Source: Spartobacteria bacterium LR76 (GTDB lineage Bacteria > Verrucomicrobiota > Verrucomicrobiia > Chthoniobacterales > Terrimicrobiaceae). From it: a stretch of 64,000 bases of DNA. The stretch spans positions 124,001 through 188,000 of the forward strand of contig QAYZ01000013.1 of the NCBI GenBank assembly GCA_003054655.1, read 5' to 3'. The notes beneath the pieces were generated by a model that saw only the letters and a program-made list of their open reading frames with translations, was not told the DNA's origin and did not search any database. A program made the translations under genes and the position numbers. This document shows, piece after piece, positions 44,816 through 53,500 of the stretch (position 1 is its first letter; each line of letters begins with the position of its first letter).

Positions 44816-45886
44816 ATGCGCCACGAATCTCTCGCCTTTTTAAAGGAGCTGCTGACCACCCCTTCCCCCTCAGGTTTTGAAACCAAAGGCCAGCGAGTGT
44901 GGGCTGACTACGTAGGCAAGTTCGCCAAAAAGGTGCATAGCGACCCCTACGGCAACGTCTATGCAGGCCTCAATGACTCGGGGAACCCGAAGATCGTGCT
45001 GGCGGGACACTCCGACGAGCTCGGCCTCATGGTTTCCTACATCGGCGAGGAGGGCTTCATCTATTTCAAGGGCATCGGCGGCGTCGACCGCGCCATGCTG
45101 CGCGGCCGCCCGGTCCTCATTCATGGCCCCAATGGGTCCGTACCCGGAGTGACCGGCCACCTCGCGATTCACATGCAGGAGCCGGATGACCGCAAGAAGG
45201 TGCCGGAGTTTCACGAGGTCTTCATCGACATCGGGGCTGGCAGCAAGGCCGAGGCCGAGGAACTCGTCCGCGTGGGCAACCCGATCACCATGGATCACGG
45301 CGTCGTCCAGCTCTTCGGCGAGCGCATCGCCGCCCGCGGCTGCGACAACCGCATCGGCACCTGGACCGCCGCCGAGGCCCTGCGCCTGCTGGCCGAAGAC
45401 GAGAGCAAACTCAACGCCAATGTCATCGCCCTCTCGACCATCCAGGAGGAGAACGGCCTCTACGGCGCGACCATGGCCGGGTATCGCATCCGCCCCGACA
45501 TCGCCATCGTCATCGACGTGACTCACGCCACCGACATTCCGATCTGCTCCAAGGCAAAACACGGCGACATCAGGCTCGGCAAGGGTCCCGTCATCAGCAT
45601 CGGCAGCTCCAACCACCCTGTCCTCGTGGAGCGCATGATCGCCGTCGCCAGGAAGGAAAGCATCCCCGTGCAGTACGAGGCAAACCCTCGCTATACCGGC
45701 ACGGATGCCGATGCCTTCTTCCTCCAGCGGGGCGGCATCCCGTCGATCTCCCTCGGCCTGCCCAACCGCTACATGCACTCCCCCGTGGAGGTCATCGACC
45801 TGGAGGATCTGGAGGCCATGGCCCAGCTCGTCGCGAGCTTCTGCGCCGATGTGCAGGCGGGAGAGACGTTCTCGGTGAAGATCTAA
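44816..45886 (+). CDS. M42 family metallopeptidase (glutamyl/deblocking aminopeptidase type)
   Basis: 356 aa. A cytosolic dinuclear-zinc aminopeptidase that forms dodecameric tetrahedra in this family. Ligands: GHSDELGLMV (His, first metal), GCDNRIG (bridging Asp with the catalytic Asp in HSDE), QEENGLYG (catalytic Glu plus ligand Glu), IDVTHATD (Asp ligand) and RYMHSPVEV (His ligand). Full length. Convergent with the L,D-transpeptidase-like gene; the two stop codons overlap by 4 bp. Confidence 0.93.
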   Translation: MRHESLAFLKELLTTPSPSGFETKGQRVWADYVGKFAKKVHSDPYGNVYAGLNDSGNPKIVLAGHSDELGLMVSYIGEEGFIYFKGIGGVDRAMLRGRPVLIHGPNGSVPGVTGHLAIHMQEPDDRKKVPEFHEVFIDIGAGSKAEAEELVRVGNPITMDHGVVQLFGERIAARGCDNRIGTWTAAEALRLLAEDESKLNANVIALSTIQEENGLYGATMAGYRIRPDIAIVIDVTHATDIPICSKAKHGDIRLGKGPVISIGSSNHPVLVERMIAVARKESIPVQYEANPRYTGTDADAFFLQRGGIPSISLGLPNRYMHSPVEVIDLEDLEAMAQLVASFCADVQAGETFSVKI

Positions 45887-46578
45887 CGTAGCTCCTGCAA
45901 ACGGGAGCGGAGCCGGGCATACAGGTCCCGCACCCAGGGACGCTCGTCTTCCGTCTGCATGTGCTCGTCGGGGACGATGAGCAATTCGGTACGGTCCAAC
46001 TCCGCCCGCGAAACCAGCAGGAAAATCTCCTCCACTCCGGGATCGCCCACGGCCAGGCACCCGATGGACATCGCGCCGCCATGCACCATGATGTCGCTGC
46101 CGAGATCCTGCGGCGGCACGCCCTCCTCCGCGCCGCGCACGATGTCCTCGGCATTGGGATAGTTGACCCGCAGGGAAAGGTGAAAGCGGCTGTTCGGGTT
46201 CAGCAGCTCGAAACGATAAAACCCCTCCGGCACCTGCCGGTCGCCCTCCCGGAGCTTCGGCCCCGGTCCGCCGCTGGCGGCGAGAACCGGCCAGGAGTGG
46301 ACAAGTCGATACTTACCGTCTTGCGGCACGAAAAGGTCGATACGGCGCTCGTTCTTGTACGCGATGAAAATCAGCCGCTCGGGAGGATACGCCACCCCCG
46401 CCTGTTTGCAGAAGGCCCGCACCCGCGGCTCCACCGTCGGCTCGATGGCGTGCAGTGCGTCGGCCAGCGTGCGCGGCTTCGCCGGCAGGACCGCCGCAGA
46501 TCGTTGCTGGCGCAGGAGCCACCACGTTCCAAACGCGAGAGCCCCAAGGAACGCAGCGACAACCAGCAGCCTTTTCAC
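45883..46578 (-). CDS. YafK-like L,D-transpeptidase-domain protein
   Basis: 231 aa with a GTG start that overlaps the upstream stop (GTGA). One membrane anchor (LLVVAAFLGALAFGTWWLL), then a periplasmic domain. The YkuD active site is present: IMVHGGAMSIGCLAVGD, with His and the catalytic Cys in SIGC, spaced as in E. coli YafK (DpaA). YafK releases the Braun lipoprotein from peptidoglycan rather than making cross-links, so this may be a hydrolase. YERLIFIAYKNERRIDLFVP-like strands precede the site. Last gene of the putative ceramide operon. Confidence 0.85.
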   Translation of the reverse strand: MKRLLVVAAFLGALAFGTWWLLRQQRSAAVLPAKPRTLADALHAIEPTVEPRVRAFCKQAGVAYPPERLIFIAYKNERRIDLFVPQDGKYRLVHSWPVLAASGGPGPKLREGDRQVPEGFYRFELLNPNSRFHLSLRVNYPNAEDIVRGAEEGVPPQDLGSDIMVHGGAMSIGCLAVGDPGVEEIFLLVSRAELDRTELLIVPDEHMQTEDERPWVRDLYARLRSRLQELR

Positions 46579-47546
46579 AACTGCCCGGTGCGCCGGTAGA
46601 AATCCGCCGTCTCCCGCATCGTCTCGACCAGCCCGCGCTTCGCCGACCAGCCCGACCATTGATCAAAGCGACCGCCATCGACCACCCAGCGCGGCGGCCA
46701 GATTTCCCGTGCGCGATCCCGCGTAAGGCTCGGCGTCTGTGCTCGCAGCGTCGGCACCGCGTCGACCACGGCGGAGAGCAGGCGTACGGCGGGTTGAGGA
46801 ACAGGCAATGTCAGGCCGGTCTTGCCCGGCAGCACGGCGGAGGCGATCAGCTGCCAGTCTGTGATCGGCTCGGGAGCAGCCACGTACAGGCTGCGATCCG
46901 GCAGCGAATCCGCCGCCAGCGCGAGAAAGATGGCCTCCACCAGATCCTGCACGGCGATGAAGCTGTAGCTCTTCGTATGCCACGCGGGCTTCAGGCGCAC
47001 CAATCCCGCACCCATCTTGAAAAGCGGCAGCGTCGCCTGGTCGCGCGGGCCGAGAATCATCGGCGGGCGCAAAATCGTGATGGGACGATGCGGAAACCTC
47101 TCCCGGATCGCCCGCTCCATCGCGAGCTTGGACTCGCCATACCACGTGATCGGCGCATCGGCGTCGTCCTCGCTCCGGGCGGCGCGGCTTTCCGGCGTCG
47201 GGCCTCCTGCGGATTGCGACGACAGGACCACGATCCGGCATGTCTCGGGCAGCGCCTCGATGACGCGCAGCTTCCAGTCGACGTTGGTCTCAAAATACTC
47301 CTGCCGGTCGCGGGCAAACAGCACCCCCGCCCCGAGAATGGCATGGTCGGGCGCGGCCTCGCCCCACGTCGCAGGATCAGCCCCGAGCGCGACGACATTT
47401 TCCGCCGCAACTCCCTCGCCGCTCAACTGGCTCCGCAGTTTCGCCTCGGAGCGCACCGGAGCAAAAACCCTCCCATAGCCGGGAAGCGCGCGCAAAAGGG
47501 CGTTGCGGCCGACAAAGCCGGTGGCTCCCGTCAGCAGGAGGTTCAT
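46575..47546 (-). CDS. NAD(P)-dependent epimerase/dehydratase; candidate ceramide reductase
   Basis: 323 aa. Extended SDR: LLTGATGFVGRNALLRALPG (1-22, cofactor loop), VVLSSQSAGG, catalytic WYGESKLAMERA (YxxxK) and TILRPPMILGPRD. Broad annotation would be NAD-dependent epimerase/dehydratase. In Caulobacter such a protein (CerR) reduces the 3-keto group during ceramide synthesis; the position here directly after an SPT-like and an acyltransferase-like gene suggests the same task. Overlaps the gene before it by 4 bp and the gene after by 4 bp. Substrate not shown by sequence. Confidence 0.75.
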   Translation of the reverse strand: MNLLLTGATGFVGRNALLRALPGYGRVFAPVRSEAKLRSQLSGEGVAAENVVALGADPATWGEAAPDHAILGAGVLFARDRQEYFETNVDWKLRVIEALPETCRIVVLSSQSAGGPTPESRAARSEDDADAPITWYGESKLAMERAIRERFPHRPITILRPPMILGPRDQATLPLFKMGAGLVRLKPAWHTKSYSFIAVQDLVEAIFLALAADSLPDRSLYVAAPEPITDWQLIASAVLPGKTGLTLPVPQPAVRLLSAVVDAVPTLRAQTPSLTRDRAREIWPPRWVVDGGRFDQWSGWSAKRGLVETMRETADFYRRTGQL

Positions 47547-48676
47547 CCGAGGGATTTCTCAAAAATCCGCCACTTGCGCAACGGAATCCCCCCAAGCATG
47601 AGGGAATTCTCTATGATCTCGGTGTTGTTTTCCTCGATCCAGCCGAGTTCGGCGTGGCTATAGCGGGCCTTGGCGCAGGCAAACTGCTCGCGCAGCAGCC
47701 AGCCGTGCAGGCCGGTCTTGTCGCGAAAGCGCGGCGAGATACCGTAGACCACCTGGCGGCCCGAGCGAATCGGGCGGGTCTTGAGCAGCCAGAGGAAATG
47801 AAGCGGTCTCAGCCAGCGCGGGGTCTTCTTGAGCTGAATGAGGACCTCGTTGATGTTCGGCAGCGACAGGCCGACTCCGGCATTTTCCCCATCGTGCTCG
47901 GCGATGAGAATCATCTCCGGGTCCGCGATGGCACGCAGATCGTCGGCGGCAAAAAGCAGGTCGTCCATCGAGATGGGGACAAAGCCCCAGTTGCGCTCAA
48001 GCGTGGAATTGTAAACCTCCAGCACGATCTTGAGCTCCTCCTCGAGCTCCTTGAGCCGGATGGGGCGGAGCTTGAGACGCGAGCGGCGCGTGAGGCGGTC
48101 GACGATCTTACTCAGGCGCTGCGGCACCTCGAGTTTGGCCAGGGGGAGATGGAAACCGAGCGAGGCACGCACCGAGTCGTAACCGGAATCCCTCACGAGC
48201 GCCTCGTAGTAGGCAGGATTCCAGGTCAGGCCGATGAAAGGCGGCACATCGAACCCCTCGACCAGCAGCCCGCACTCGTCGTTGATGCTCGGGTTGTACG
48301 GGCCGCGCACGGAATCGCATCCCCGCTCGCGCAGGACGGCGTCGACCTTTTTGAAGAGCTCCTTCGCGGTGGAAAAGTTGTTCTCGCAATCGAAGAATCC
48401 GAAGAATCCCGTGCGGTCTTTGTAATACGCGTTGTGCGAACGGTTGATGATCGCCGCGATACGTCCCACCGGCTTCCCATCGCGCCGGGCGATGAAGGGA
48501 ATGATCTCGCCGTGGCGTTTGCTGAAGGCGGATTTCTCCGAAAGATACTTGGCAACACTGCCGGGGAACGGGGGCACGAAGGCCGGATTTTCTCGATGAA
48601 GCAGTTCCGCGACATCCTCAAAAGCCTGCCGCTCCCTGCCCGTGCGACATGGAACGATCTCTATGCTCCCCGACAT
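47543..48676 (-). CDS. GNAT-fold acyltransferase-like protein; candidate bacterial ceramide synthase
   Basis: 377 aa. Two GNAT-like halves: residues 1-190 (IIPFIARRDGKPVGRIAAII, FFGFFDCENN, CDSVRGPYNPSINDECGLLV) and 200-377 (EVYNSTLERNWGFVPIS, MILIAEHDGENAGVGLSLPN, TEIIENSLMLGGIPLRKWRI). The N-P-S-x-N-D-E segment and Gly-rich loops are the likely acyl-CoA/ACP-binding region. The family is usually annotated as hypothetical. By position between SPT-like and CerR-like genes it would N-acylate the long-chain base, the step done in Caulobacter by the GNAT-fold bCerS. Starts 18 bp after the SPT stop. Confidence 0.7.
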   Translation of the reverse strand: MSGSIEIVPCRTGRERQAFEDVAELLHRENPAFVPPFPGSVAKYLSEKSAFSKRHGEIIPFIARRDGKPVGRIAAIINRSHNAYYKDRTGFFGFFDCENNFSTAKELFKKVDAVLRERGCDSVRGPYNPSINDECGLLVEGFDVPPFIGLTWNPAYYEALVRDSGYDSVRASLGFHLPLAKLEVPQRLSKIVDRLTRRSRLKLRPIRLKELEEELKIVLEVYNSTLERNWGFVPISMDDLLFAADDLRAIADPEMILIAEHDGENAGVGLSLPNINEVLIQLKKTPRWLRPLHFLWLLKTRPIRSGRQVVYGISPRFRDKTGLHGWLLREQFACAKARYSHAELGWIEENNTEIIENSLMLGGIPLRKWRIFEKSLG

Positions 48677-48694
48677 GAACCTGACGAAACGAGT

Positions 48695-50014
48695 CTACTT
48701 GGTGGCCTGATGGTATCCGTTCTGCCCCTCTGCGGCTCCTTCCGAGCCGTTTTCCGAGGCGTCGAGACGGAAATCGAAGACATTGCGGCGACGGCCGGGT
48801 TCCACATAGGCCGGATCGTCGAAGGTGCCAAGCTCCTTGGCCAGCTTCTCAAAGATCTCGAGCACGTGGTCGAGGTCGTCATCCGTATGGGTCGCCATGT
48901 AGCTCGTGCGCACGATGGCCTCGCCATAGCGCACCGCCGGATAGATGGCCGGAGTGGCAAAAACGCCTTCCTCAAAAAGGCGCTGCGTAAACATGAACGC
49001 CTTGGCCTCGCTGCCGATGAGGATCGGCACGATGGGCGTCTGCGTGGTGCCGATCTTGAAGCCGATGCGCTTGAAGCCCTCGTGCATCTTGTGCGTATTG
49101 CGCCAGAGCTGCTCCATGCGCTCGGGCTCCTGCTGCATGATCTCGAGCGCCTTGAGCACTCCGCCGGCAACAGCGGGAGCGAGCGAGGCCGTAAAGATCA
49201 GGCACCGGGCGCGATGCTTGAGAAACTCGACCATCTGGCGGTCGCCCGCGATGAAGCCGCCCATGGAACCAAGCGACTTTGAGAAAGTACCCATGACGAT
49301 GTCGACATCGTCGTTAAGGCCGAAATGATGCACCACGCCGCGGCCCTTCGGACCGAGCACACCAAGCGAGTGGGCCTCGTCGACATACACGCGGGCACCG
49401 TAGCTTTTGGCCACCTCGAGCTGGGGCGGCAGGTCGGCGATGTCTCCCGACATGCTGAACACACCGTCCATCACGACGAGCTTGCCCGCCTCGGGGGCCT
49501 GACGCTTCAGGCGATTACCCAGGGACGATGCGGAGTTGTGGCGATACGGCACCAGCTTGGCCGGGGCAAACTGACAGCCATCGATGATGCTGGCGTGATT
49601 CTCGCGGTCGCACAGAATCACGTCACCATCCTCGGTCAGTGACGCCAGGGCTCCCTGGTTCGCAAAAAATCCGGTCGAGAAAAGAAGGACCGCCTCGCGC
49701 TGGAGGAAATCGGCCAGCGCCTCTTCCAACTGGGAATGCAGGCGGATCGTGCCGTTCAGGAGCCGTGACCCGGTGCAGCCTGCACCGTAGGCGCGGGTGG
49801 CTTCACAAGCCGCCTCGATCACGCGCTCATCCTGAGCGAGGCCGAGGTAGTTGTTCGACCCGATCATGATCTTGCGCTCGCCTTCGCACATCACGTAATT
49901 GCCGTGCGTCTCGTCGATCTGGCGAAAGTACGGATAGAAGCCCTGTGCTTTCGCGTCGGCGCTATCCCTGTAGTCCCGGCATTTCTGAAATAAATCTCGC
50001 GCCAACGTACGCAT
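48695..50014 (-). CDS. Serine palmitoyltransferase-like alpha-oxoamine synthase
   Basis: 439 aa, PLP-dependent fold type I. Active-site residues His140 (ENHASIIDG), Asp212 and His215 (VDEAHSLGVLG) and the PLP Lys246 (GTFSKSLGSMGG) have exactly the spacing of Sphingomonas SPT (159, 231, 234, 265). GAGCTGSRLLNGTIRLHSQL, and the C-terminal part with EFLKHRARCLIFTASLAPA, VPILIGSE and YMATHTDDDLDHV, look like Bacteroides-type SPTs more than BioF or KBL. Condenses serine with a fatty acyl thioester to 3-ketosphinganine. A short non-conserved tail (residues 410-439) is extra. First gene of the operon. BioF/KBL activity cannot be excluded. Confidence 0.85.
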   Translation of the reverse strand: MRTLARDLFQKCRDYRDSADAKAQGFYPYFRQIDETHGNYVMCEGERKIMIGSNNYLGLAQDERVIEAACEATRAYGAGCTGSRLLNGTIRLHSQLEEALADFLQREAVLLFSTGFFANQGALASLTEDGDVILCDRENHASIIDGCQFAPAKLVPYRHNSASSLGNRLKRQAPEAGKLVVMDGVFSMSGDIADLPPQLEVAKSYGARVYVDEAHSLGVLGPKGRGVVHHFGLNDDVDIVMGTFSKSLGSMGGFIAGDRQMVEFLKHRARCLIFTASLAPAVAGGVLKALEIMQQEPERMEQLWRNTHKMHEGFKRIGFKIGTTQTPIVPILIGSEAKAFMFTQRLFEEGVFATPAIYPAVRYGEAIVRTSYMATHTDDDLDHVLEIFEKLAKELGTFDDPAYVEPGRRRNVFDFRLDASENGSEGAAEGQNGYHQATK

Positions 50015-50155
50015 GAAAAGGATTAGATAAAGTTACAGGATCAGGCTCTTTGTAAATCTTTTTCCATGGGAGCCAACTGGTGGCACCGCGAGGCAAAAGG
50101 CATCTCAGCGCCTATGGGAGAGGTACTTACAGCGTCCATAACGACTCTTCCAGCT

Positions 50156-50611
50156 TTATCGCACAGGAACCTGGAGAGGGGTGGGATTGGCCAGCATGAT
50201 CGATATGGCCACAAAATAGAGGGTCAGGCCTGCCAGCAGGAGCCAGCCGCCGACCGCCACGGCCCGGGTCTTGGCATTGCGTGTGGCCACCATTCGCCCG
50301 AGCGATGCTACCGGATCTTCGGAAAGATGCGCGGTCAGCCAATCAATCAACATCACCCGCCAGACCACCCAGCCCGCTCCGAGCAAGGCCACCGCCAGAC
50401 CCGCAATGACAAAAATCTGCGCCGCCACATTCGTCCCGGCGATCAGCCGACCGGAGAAGCCCGTCACTGTCACAATAATGCTCGCCATGCCGACGACCGA
50501 CTGGGCGCGTCCATACATGACGTCGAATTGCTTTTGAATGATATCAAAAGCCATCCGGGTATCGTTGTCCGCCAGCTTGAGGATGGCGGCGGCTTCTTCG
50601 ACGGGTGACAT
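50156..50611 (-). CDS. Small membrane protein of unknown function
   Basis: 151 aa from the ATG at 50611. A soluble helical start (SPVEEAAAILKLADNDTRMA, FDIIQKQFDVMYGRAQSV) is followed by three transmembrane helices (VVGMASIIVTVTGFSG, IFVIAGLAVALLGAGWVVWR, AVAVGGWLLLAGLTLYFVAI). The arrangement recalls Pycsar/CBASS-type small effectors with a cytoplasmic helix, but there is no cyclase gene next to it. Between an SDR gene and the SPT gene on the same strand. Confidence 0.6.
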   Translation of the reverse strand: MSPVEEAAAILKLADNDTRMAFDIIQKQFDVMYGRAQSVVGMASIIVTVTGFSGRLIAGTNVAAQIFVIAGLAVALLGAGWVVWRVMLIDWLTAHLSEDPVASLGRMVATRNAKTRAVAVGGWLLLAGLTLYFVAISIMLANPTPLQVPVR

Positions 50612-50679
50612 GGAGTTTCCCCATATAACCCGCCAAGAATCCGGGGCCAAGCCCCAACTTTGGCCGCAACAGGCGCGGC

Positions 50680-51474
50680 CTACAAAATCGACCGCACCAT
50701 CCCGCCTTCCGCCCGCACGGCTGCGCCATTCGTCGCCGCCGCCAGCGGGCTGGCCAGATAGGCCACCGTGGTCGCCACCTCATGCACGGTGGCGAAGCGC
50801 TGGATGAGCGAACTCGGCCGCACCGTCGCGAAGAAATCCTTCTCCACCTCGCCCACGGTCTTGCCTTCCTTGTCCGCCATGTCGGCGATGAATTTCTCCA
50901 CACCCTCCGAGCGCGTCGGGCCGGGCAGGACGGAGTTCACCGTCACCCCGGTGCCGATCGTCGTCTCGGCCAGGCCGCGAGCCAGCGCGATCTGCATCGT
51001 CTTGGTCACGCCATAGTGAATCATCTCCACCGGGATGTTCACCCCCGACTCGCTGGCGAGAAAGAGGATGCGGCCCCAGTTGGCCTTCTTCATCGCGGGC
51101 AGATAGTGACGGCAAAGACGCACGCCGCTCAGGAAATTTGTCTCGATGATCGAGAGCCAGTCCTCGTCGGTGATATCCTCAAAATTCTTCGGCCCGTAGA
51201 TGCCGAGATTATTGACCAGCACGTCGACTGTTGGGAATCGCTGGATCGTCTGCTCCGCAGCCCCCGCTGTCGCCAGATCGGCCGCAAGGGATTCCACGCG
51301 CGCCTGCGGGTATTTCTTCAGGATCGCGGCCGTCGCGGCGGCAACACGCTCCTCCGAGCGGCCATTGACGATCACCCGCGCCCCCTCGGCGGCAAACACC
51401 TCGGCTATCGCAAACCCGATTCCCGCCGTCGACCCCGTCACCAGCACCAGCTTGTCTTGAAGCAGCAAATCCAT
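50680..51474 (-). CDS. SDR family oxidoreductase
   Basis: 264 aa from the ATG at 51474. Classical SDR: cofactor loop LVTGSTAGIGFAIAEVFA (about 10-27), NNLGIYGP, catalytic Ser in FLASESGVN and HYGVTK (YxxxK), and VLPGPTRSEG. Close to 3-oxoacyl-reductase-like enzymes; the substrate is open. As it lies upstream of the SPT gene on the same strand it is an alternative candidate for 3-ketosphinganine reduction. Gaps of 68 and 141 bp separate it from the SPT operon, so it may have its own promoter. Confidence 0.85.
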   Translation of the reverse strand: MDLLLQDKLVLVTGSTAGIGFAIAEVFAAEGARVIVNGRSEERVAAATAAILKKYPQARVESLAADLATAGAAEQTIQRFPTVDVLVNNLGIYGPKNFEDITDEDWLSIIETNFLSGVRLCRHYLPAMKKANWGRILFLASESGVNIPVEMIHYGVTKTMQIALARGLAETTIGTGVTVNSVLPGPTRSEGVEKFIADMADKEGKTVGEVEKDFFATVRPSSLIQRFATVHEVATTVAYLASPLAAATNGAAVRAEGGMVRSIL

Positions 51475-51528
51475 GCCGGAACGTCTCACTGGTTCCCGCC
51501 GATGCCAAACGGAAATCTGCGGCGATCG

Positions 51529-52167
51529 CTATTCGCGGCGGCGACGCCAGAGAACGACGGCTGCCGCCAGTCCCATCCCCGCCAGGGCGAGCGTACCGGG
51601 CTCCGGCACCGCATTTACCTGGATGTTGTCGACATCCATCGTATCCACCACCGCCACCACCGTGGAAAAGCTGATACGGATCGACGCATTGGAGAGTCCA
51701 TCCAGTTCCCCGAAGGTGAACTTGTGGGAGATCACCGAGTAAGAAGTCGTCGGCTTGGGCAGATTGGAAGATACCCACTGCGAGCCGTTCCAGTAATCAA
51801 TGGTGAAGGTATCCTCGAGCTGGAACCCTGGATTGCTCTTCACCGCAAAAGAAATTTCCGGATTCACCAGATTCGTAAAATCCAGGTTGGAAAGCGTGAT
51901 GTGGCCGACCTCCACCACCGTCGCGAGGTTGAGAAAATGGAGCGACGCACCGGGCGCATAGCCGGACAGCGCGTTCAACTCCGTGCCCGTGCCCCAGCCC
52001 ACGTACTCCACACCCAGGCTCGCCACCACGACGGACAAACTGCCGGACGTCCCGGCGCTCCGGTTCAGAGTGGAATTCAGATCCCAATACCCCACAAGCG
52101 TTTCCGCGCGAGCGGAGATTGTGGCAACAAACAAGACAACGGCAGCAGCAAACAACCCCTTAACCAT
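51529..52167 (-). CDS. PEP-CTERM protein
   Basis: 212 aa from the ATG at 52167. Signal peptide VKGLFAAAVVLFVATISARA, mature from ETLVGYWDLN. The body is a beta-sandwich of about 160 residues with the pattern of choice-of-anchor or LamG-like domains (FTFGELDGLSNASIRISFST, MDVDNIQVNA). Ends VPEPGTLALAGMGLAAAVVL followed by WRRRRE, a complete PEP-CTERM exosortase signal. Surface or matrix protein. Divergent from the PerR-like gene. Confidence 0.85.
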   Translation of the reverse strand: MVKGLFAAAVVLFVATISARAETLVGYWDLNSTLNRSAGTSGSLSVVVASLGVEYVGWGTGTELNALSGYAPGASLHFLNLATVVEVGHITLSNLDFTNLVNPEISFAVKSNPGFQLEDTFTIDYWNGSQWVSSNLPKPTTSYSVISHKFTFGELDGLSNASIRISFSTVVAVVDTMDVDNIQVNAVPEPGTLALAGMGLAAAVVLWRRRRE

Positions 52168-52239
52168 AGGGCAGTCAATAAGACATCGAATTCCCAAAAC
52201 GCAACTATTGAGACTGACCCCCGTGAGATGGAGACTCAA

Positions 52240-52256
52240 TTTAGAATAATTCTTGA
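52240..52256 (+). promoter_or_regulatory. PerR/Fur-type box
   Basis: TTTAGAATAATTCTTGA contains the perfect palindrome AGAATAATTCT (52243-52253) and resembles the PerR/Fur consensus TTATAATNATTATAA. It lies about 33 bp before the regulator start; TAGAAT (52242-52247) could be a -10 element, so binding would block transcription (autorepression). Confidence 0.5.
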
Positions 52257-52285
52257 TTGAAAAAGCGACCGTCGTAAATTTTCCA

Positions 52286-52711
52286 ATGATGAAACCCGCT
52301 GGCAACGAGCGCTACGAGACGATCAGCCATAATGGCCATCGCCTGACGCCCCAACGCCGGGAGGTCTATGATGTGCTCCTTTCCGAGCGCGACCACCCCA
52401 CGGCGACGGAAGTCTTTCTGCGCGCAAAGGCCAGAATGCCAAGCATTTCCCTCGCGACAGTCTACAACTGCCTGGAGACGCTGGTTGATTGCGGCCTGGC
52501 CAAGCAGGTAAATGTCGAGCGGGAGGCTACCCGCTACTGCCCGAATGTGCAGGAACACGCGCATTTCGTCTGCGACCGCTGCAAGAAGGTCTTCGACGTC
52601 CCGTTCGCGCTGGGAGAAAAGCGCGAGCAGATGTGGGACCTGCCATCGGGCTTCACCGTGGAGCGCTGCGACATCACGCTCCGGGGAATCTGTACGAACT
52701 GCAACACCTGA
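52286..52711 (+). CDS. Fur-family regulator, PerR-like
   Basis: 141 aa from the ATG at 52286 (a second ATG follows at once). Winged helix: GHRLTPQRREVYDVLLS, HPTATEVFLRAKARMPSISL and TVYNCLETLVDCGL. Structural zinc site CDRCKK and CTNC. The regulatory metal site has the pattern HAHFVCDRCKKVFDVPF, with Asp where iron sensors usually have Glu, a PerR trait. Next to sufCBD, so it probably controls Fe-S cluster synthesis in response to peroxide or iron. It is 9 bp before sufC. Confidence 0.88.
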   Translation: MMKPAGNERYETISHNGHRLTPQRREVYDVLLSERDHPTATEVFLRAKARMPSISLATVYNCLETLVDCGLAKQVNVEREATRYCPNVQEHAHFVCDRCKKVFDVPFALGEKREQMWDLPSGFTVERCDITLRGICTNCNT

Positions 52712-52720
52712 ATTTCAACT

Positions 52721-53476
52721 ATGAGCCTCGAAATCAAAGACCTGCACGCCAACATCGGCGACCGTGAAATCCTCAAGGGACTGAACCTCACCATTCCGAA
52801 GGGCGAAGTCCACGCCATCATGGGAAAGAACGGATCGGGCAAAAGCACCCTCGCCAAGGTGATGGCCGGCCACCCCTCGTATGAAGTGACGGGCGGCGAC
52901 GTGCTCCTCGATGGCAGCAGCCTTTTCGGTCTCGAGCCCGACCAGCGCGCCCGCGCCGGGCTGTTCCTCGCTTTCCAGTACCCGATGGAGATTCCCGGCG
53001 TGACCATCGCCAACTTCATCCGCGCCGCCCTGCAGGCCCGCCTGCCCGAGGGCGAGGAACTCGAGGCCGTCGAGTATTACAAGAATCTCTACGCGCAGAT
53101 GGATGCGCTCAAGATGCCCCGCACCTTCACCTCCCGCTCGGTCAATGATGGCTTCTCCGGCGGCGAAAAGAAGCGCTGCGAGGTGCTCCAGCTCGCCATG
53201 CTCAAGCCCGCCTACGCCGTGCTCGATGAGACGGATAGCGGCCTCGACATCGACGCGCTCAAGATCGTGGCCGAGGGCGTGAATACGCTCCGCAGCCCCG
53301 ACACCGGTTTCCTCGTCATCACCCACTACCAGCGCCTGCTCAACTACATCGTGCCCGACGTGGTGCACGTAATGGTCGACGGACGCATCGTCCGCAGCGG
53401 CGGCAAGGATCTCGCCCTCAAGCTGGAAGCCGAGGGCTACGACTGGATCGAAAAGGAACTCCTCGCCACCGCCTAA
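52721..53476 (+). CDS. sufC: Fe-S cluster assembly ATPase SufC
   Basis: 251 aa. ABC-type ATPase of the SufBCD scaffold. Walker [10 protein letters not shown] (35-43), Q-loop [13 protein letters not shown], signature [11 protein letters not shown], Walker B/D-loop [16 protein letters not shown] and H-switch VITHYQRLL. The ETDSGLD loop is typical of SufC. Start 9 bp after the regulator stop. Confidence 0.97.
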   Translation: MSLEIKDLHANIGDREILKGLNLTIPKGEVHAIMGKNGSGKSTLAKVMAGHPSYEVTGGDVLLDGSSLFGLEPDQRARAGLFLAFQYPMEIPGVTIANFIRAALQARLPEGEELEAVEYYKNLYAQMDALKMPRTFTSRSVNDGFSGGEKKRCEVLQLAMLKPAYAVLDETDSGLDIDALKIVAEGVNTLRSPDTGFLVITHYQRLLNYIVPDVVHVMVDGRIVRSGGKDLALKLEAEGYDWIEKELLATA

Positions 53477-53500
53477 CCCCAACCGCCAAGGCCTCATACC

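Noticed and set aside
50156-50611. Membrane effector of an anti-phage signalling system
   Set aside because: Helical N-terminus plus membrane helices recalls such effectors, but no nucleotidyl cyclase, sensor or partner gene lies next to it.
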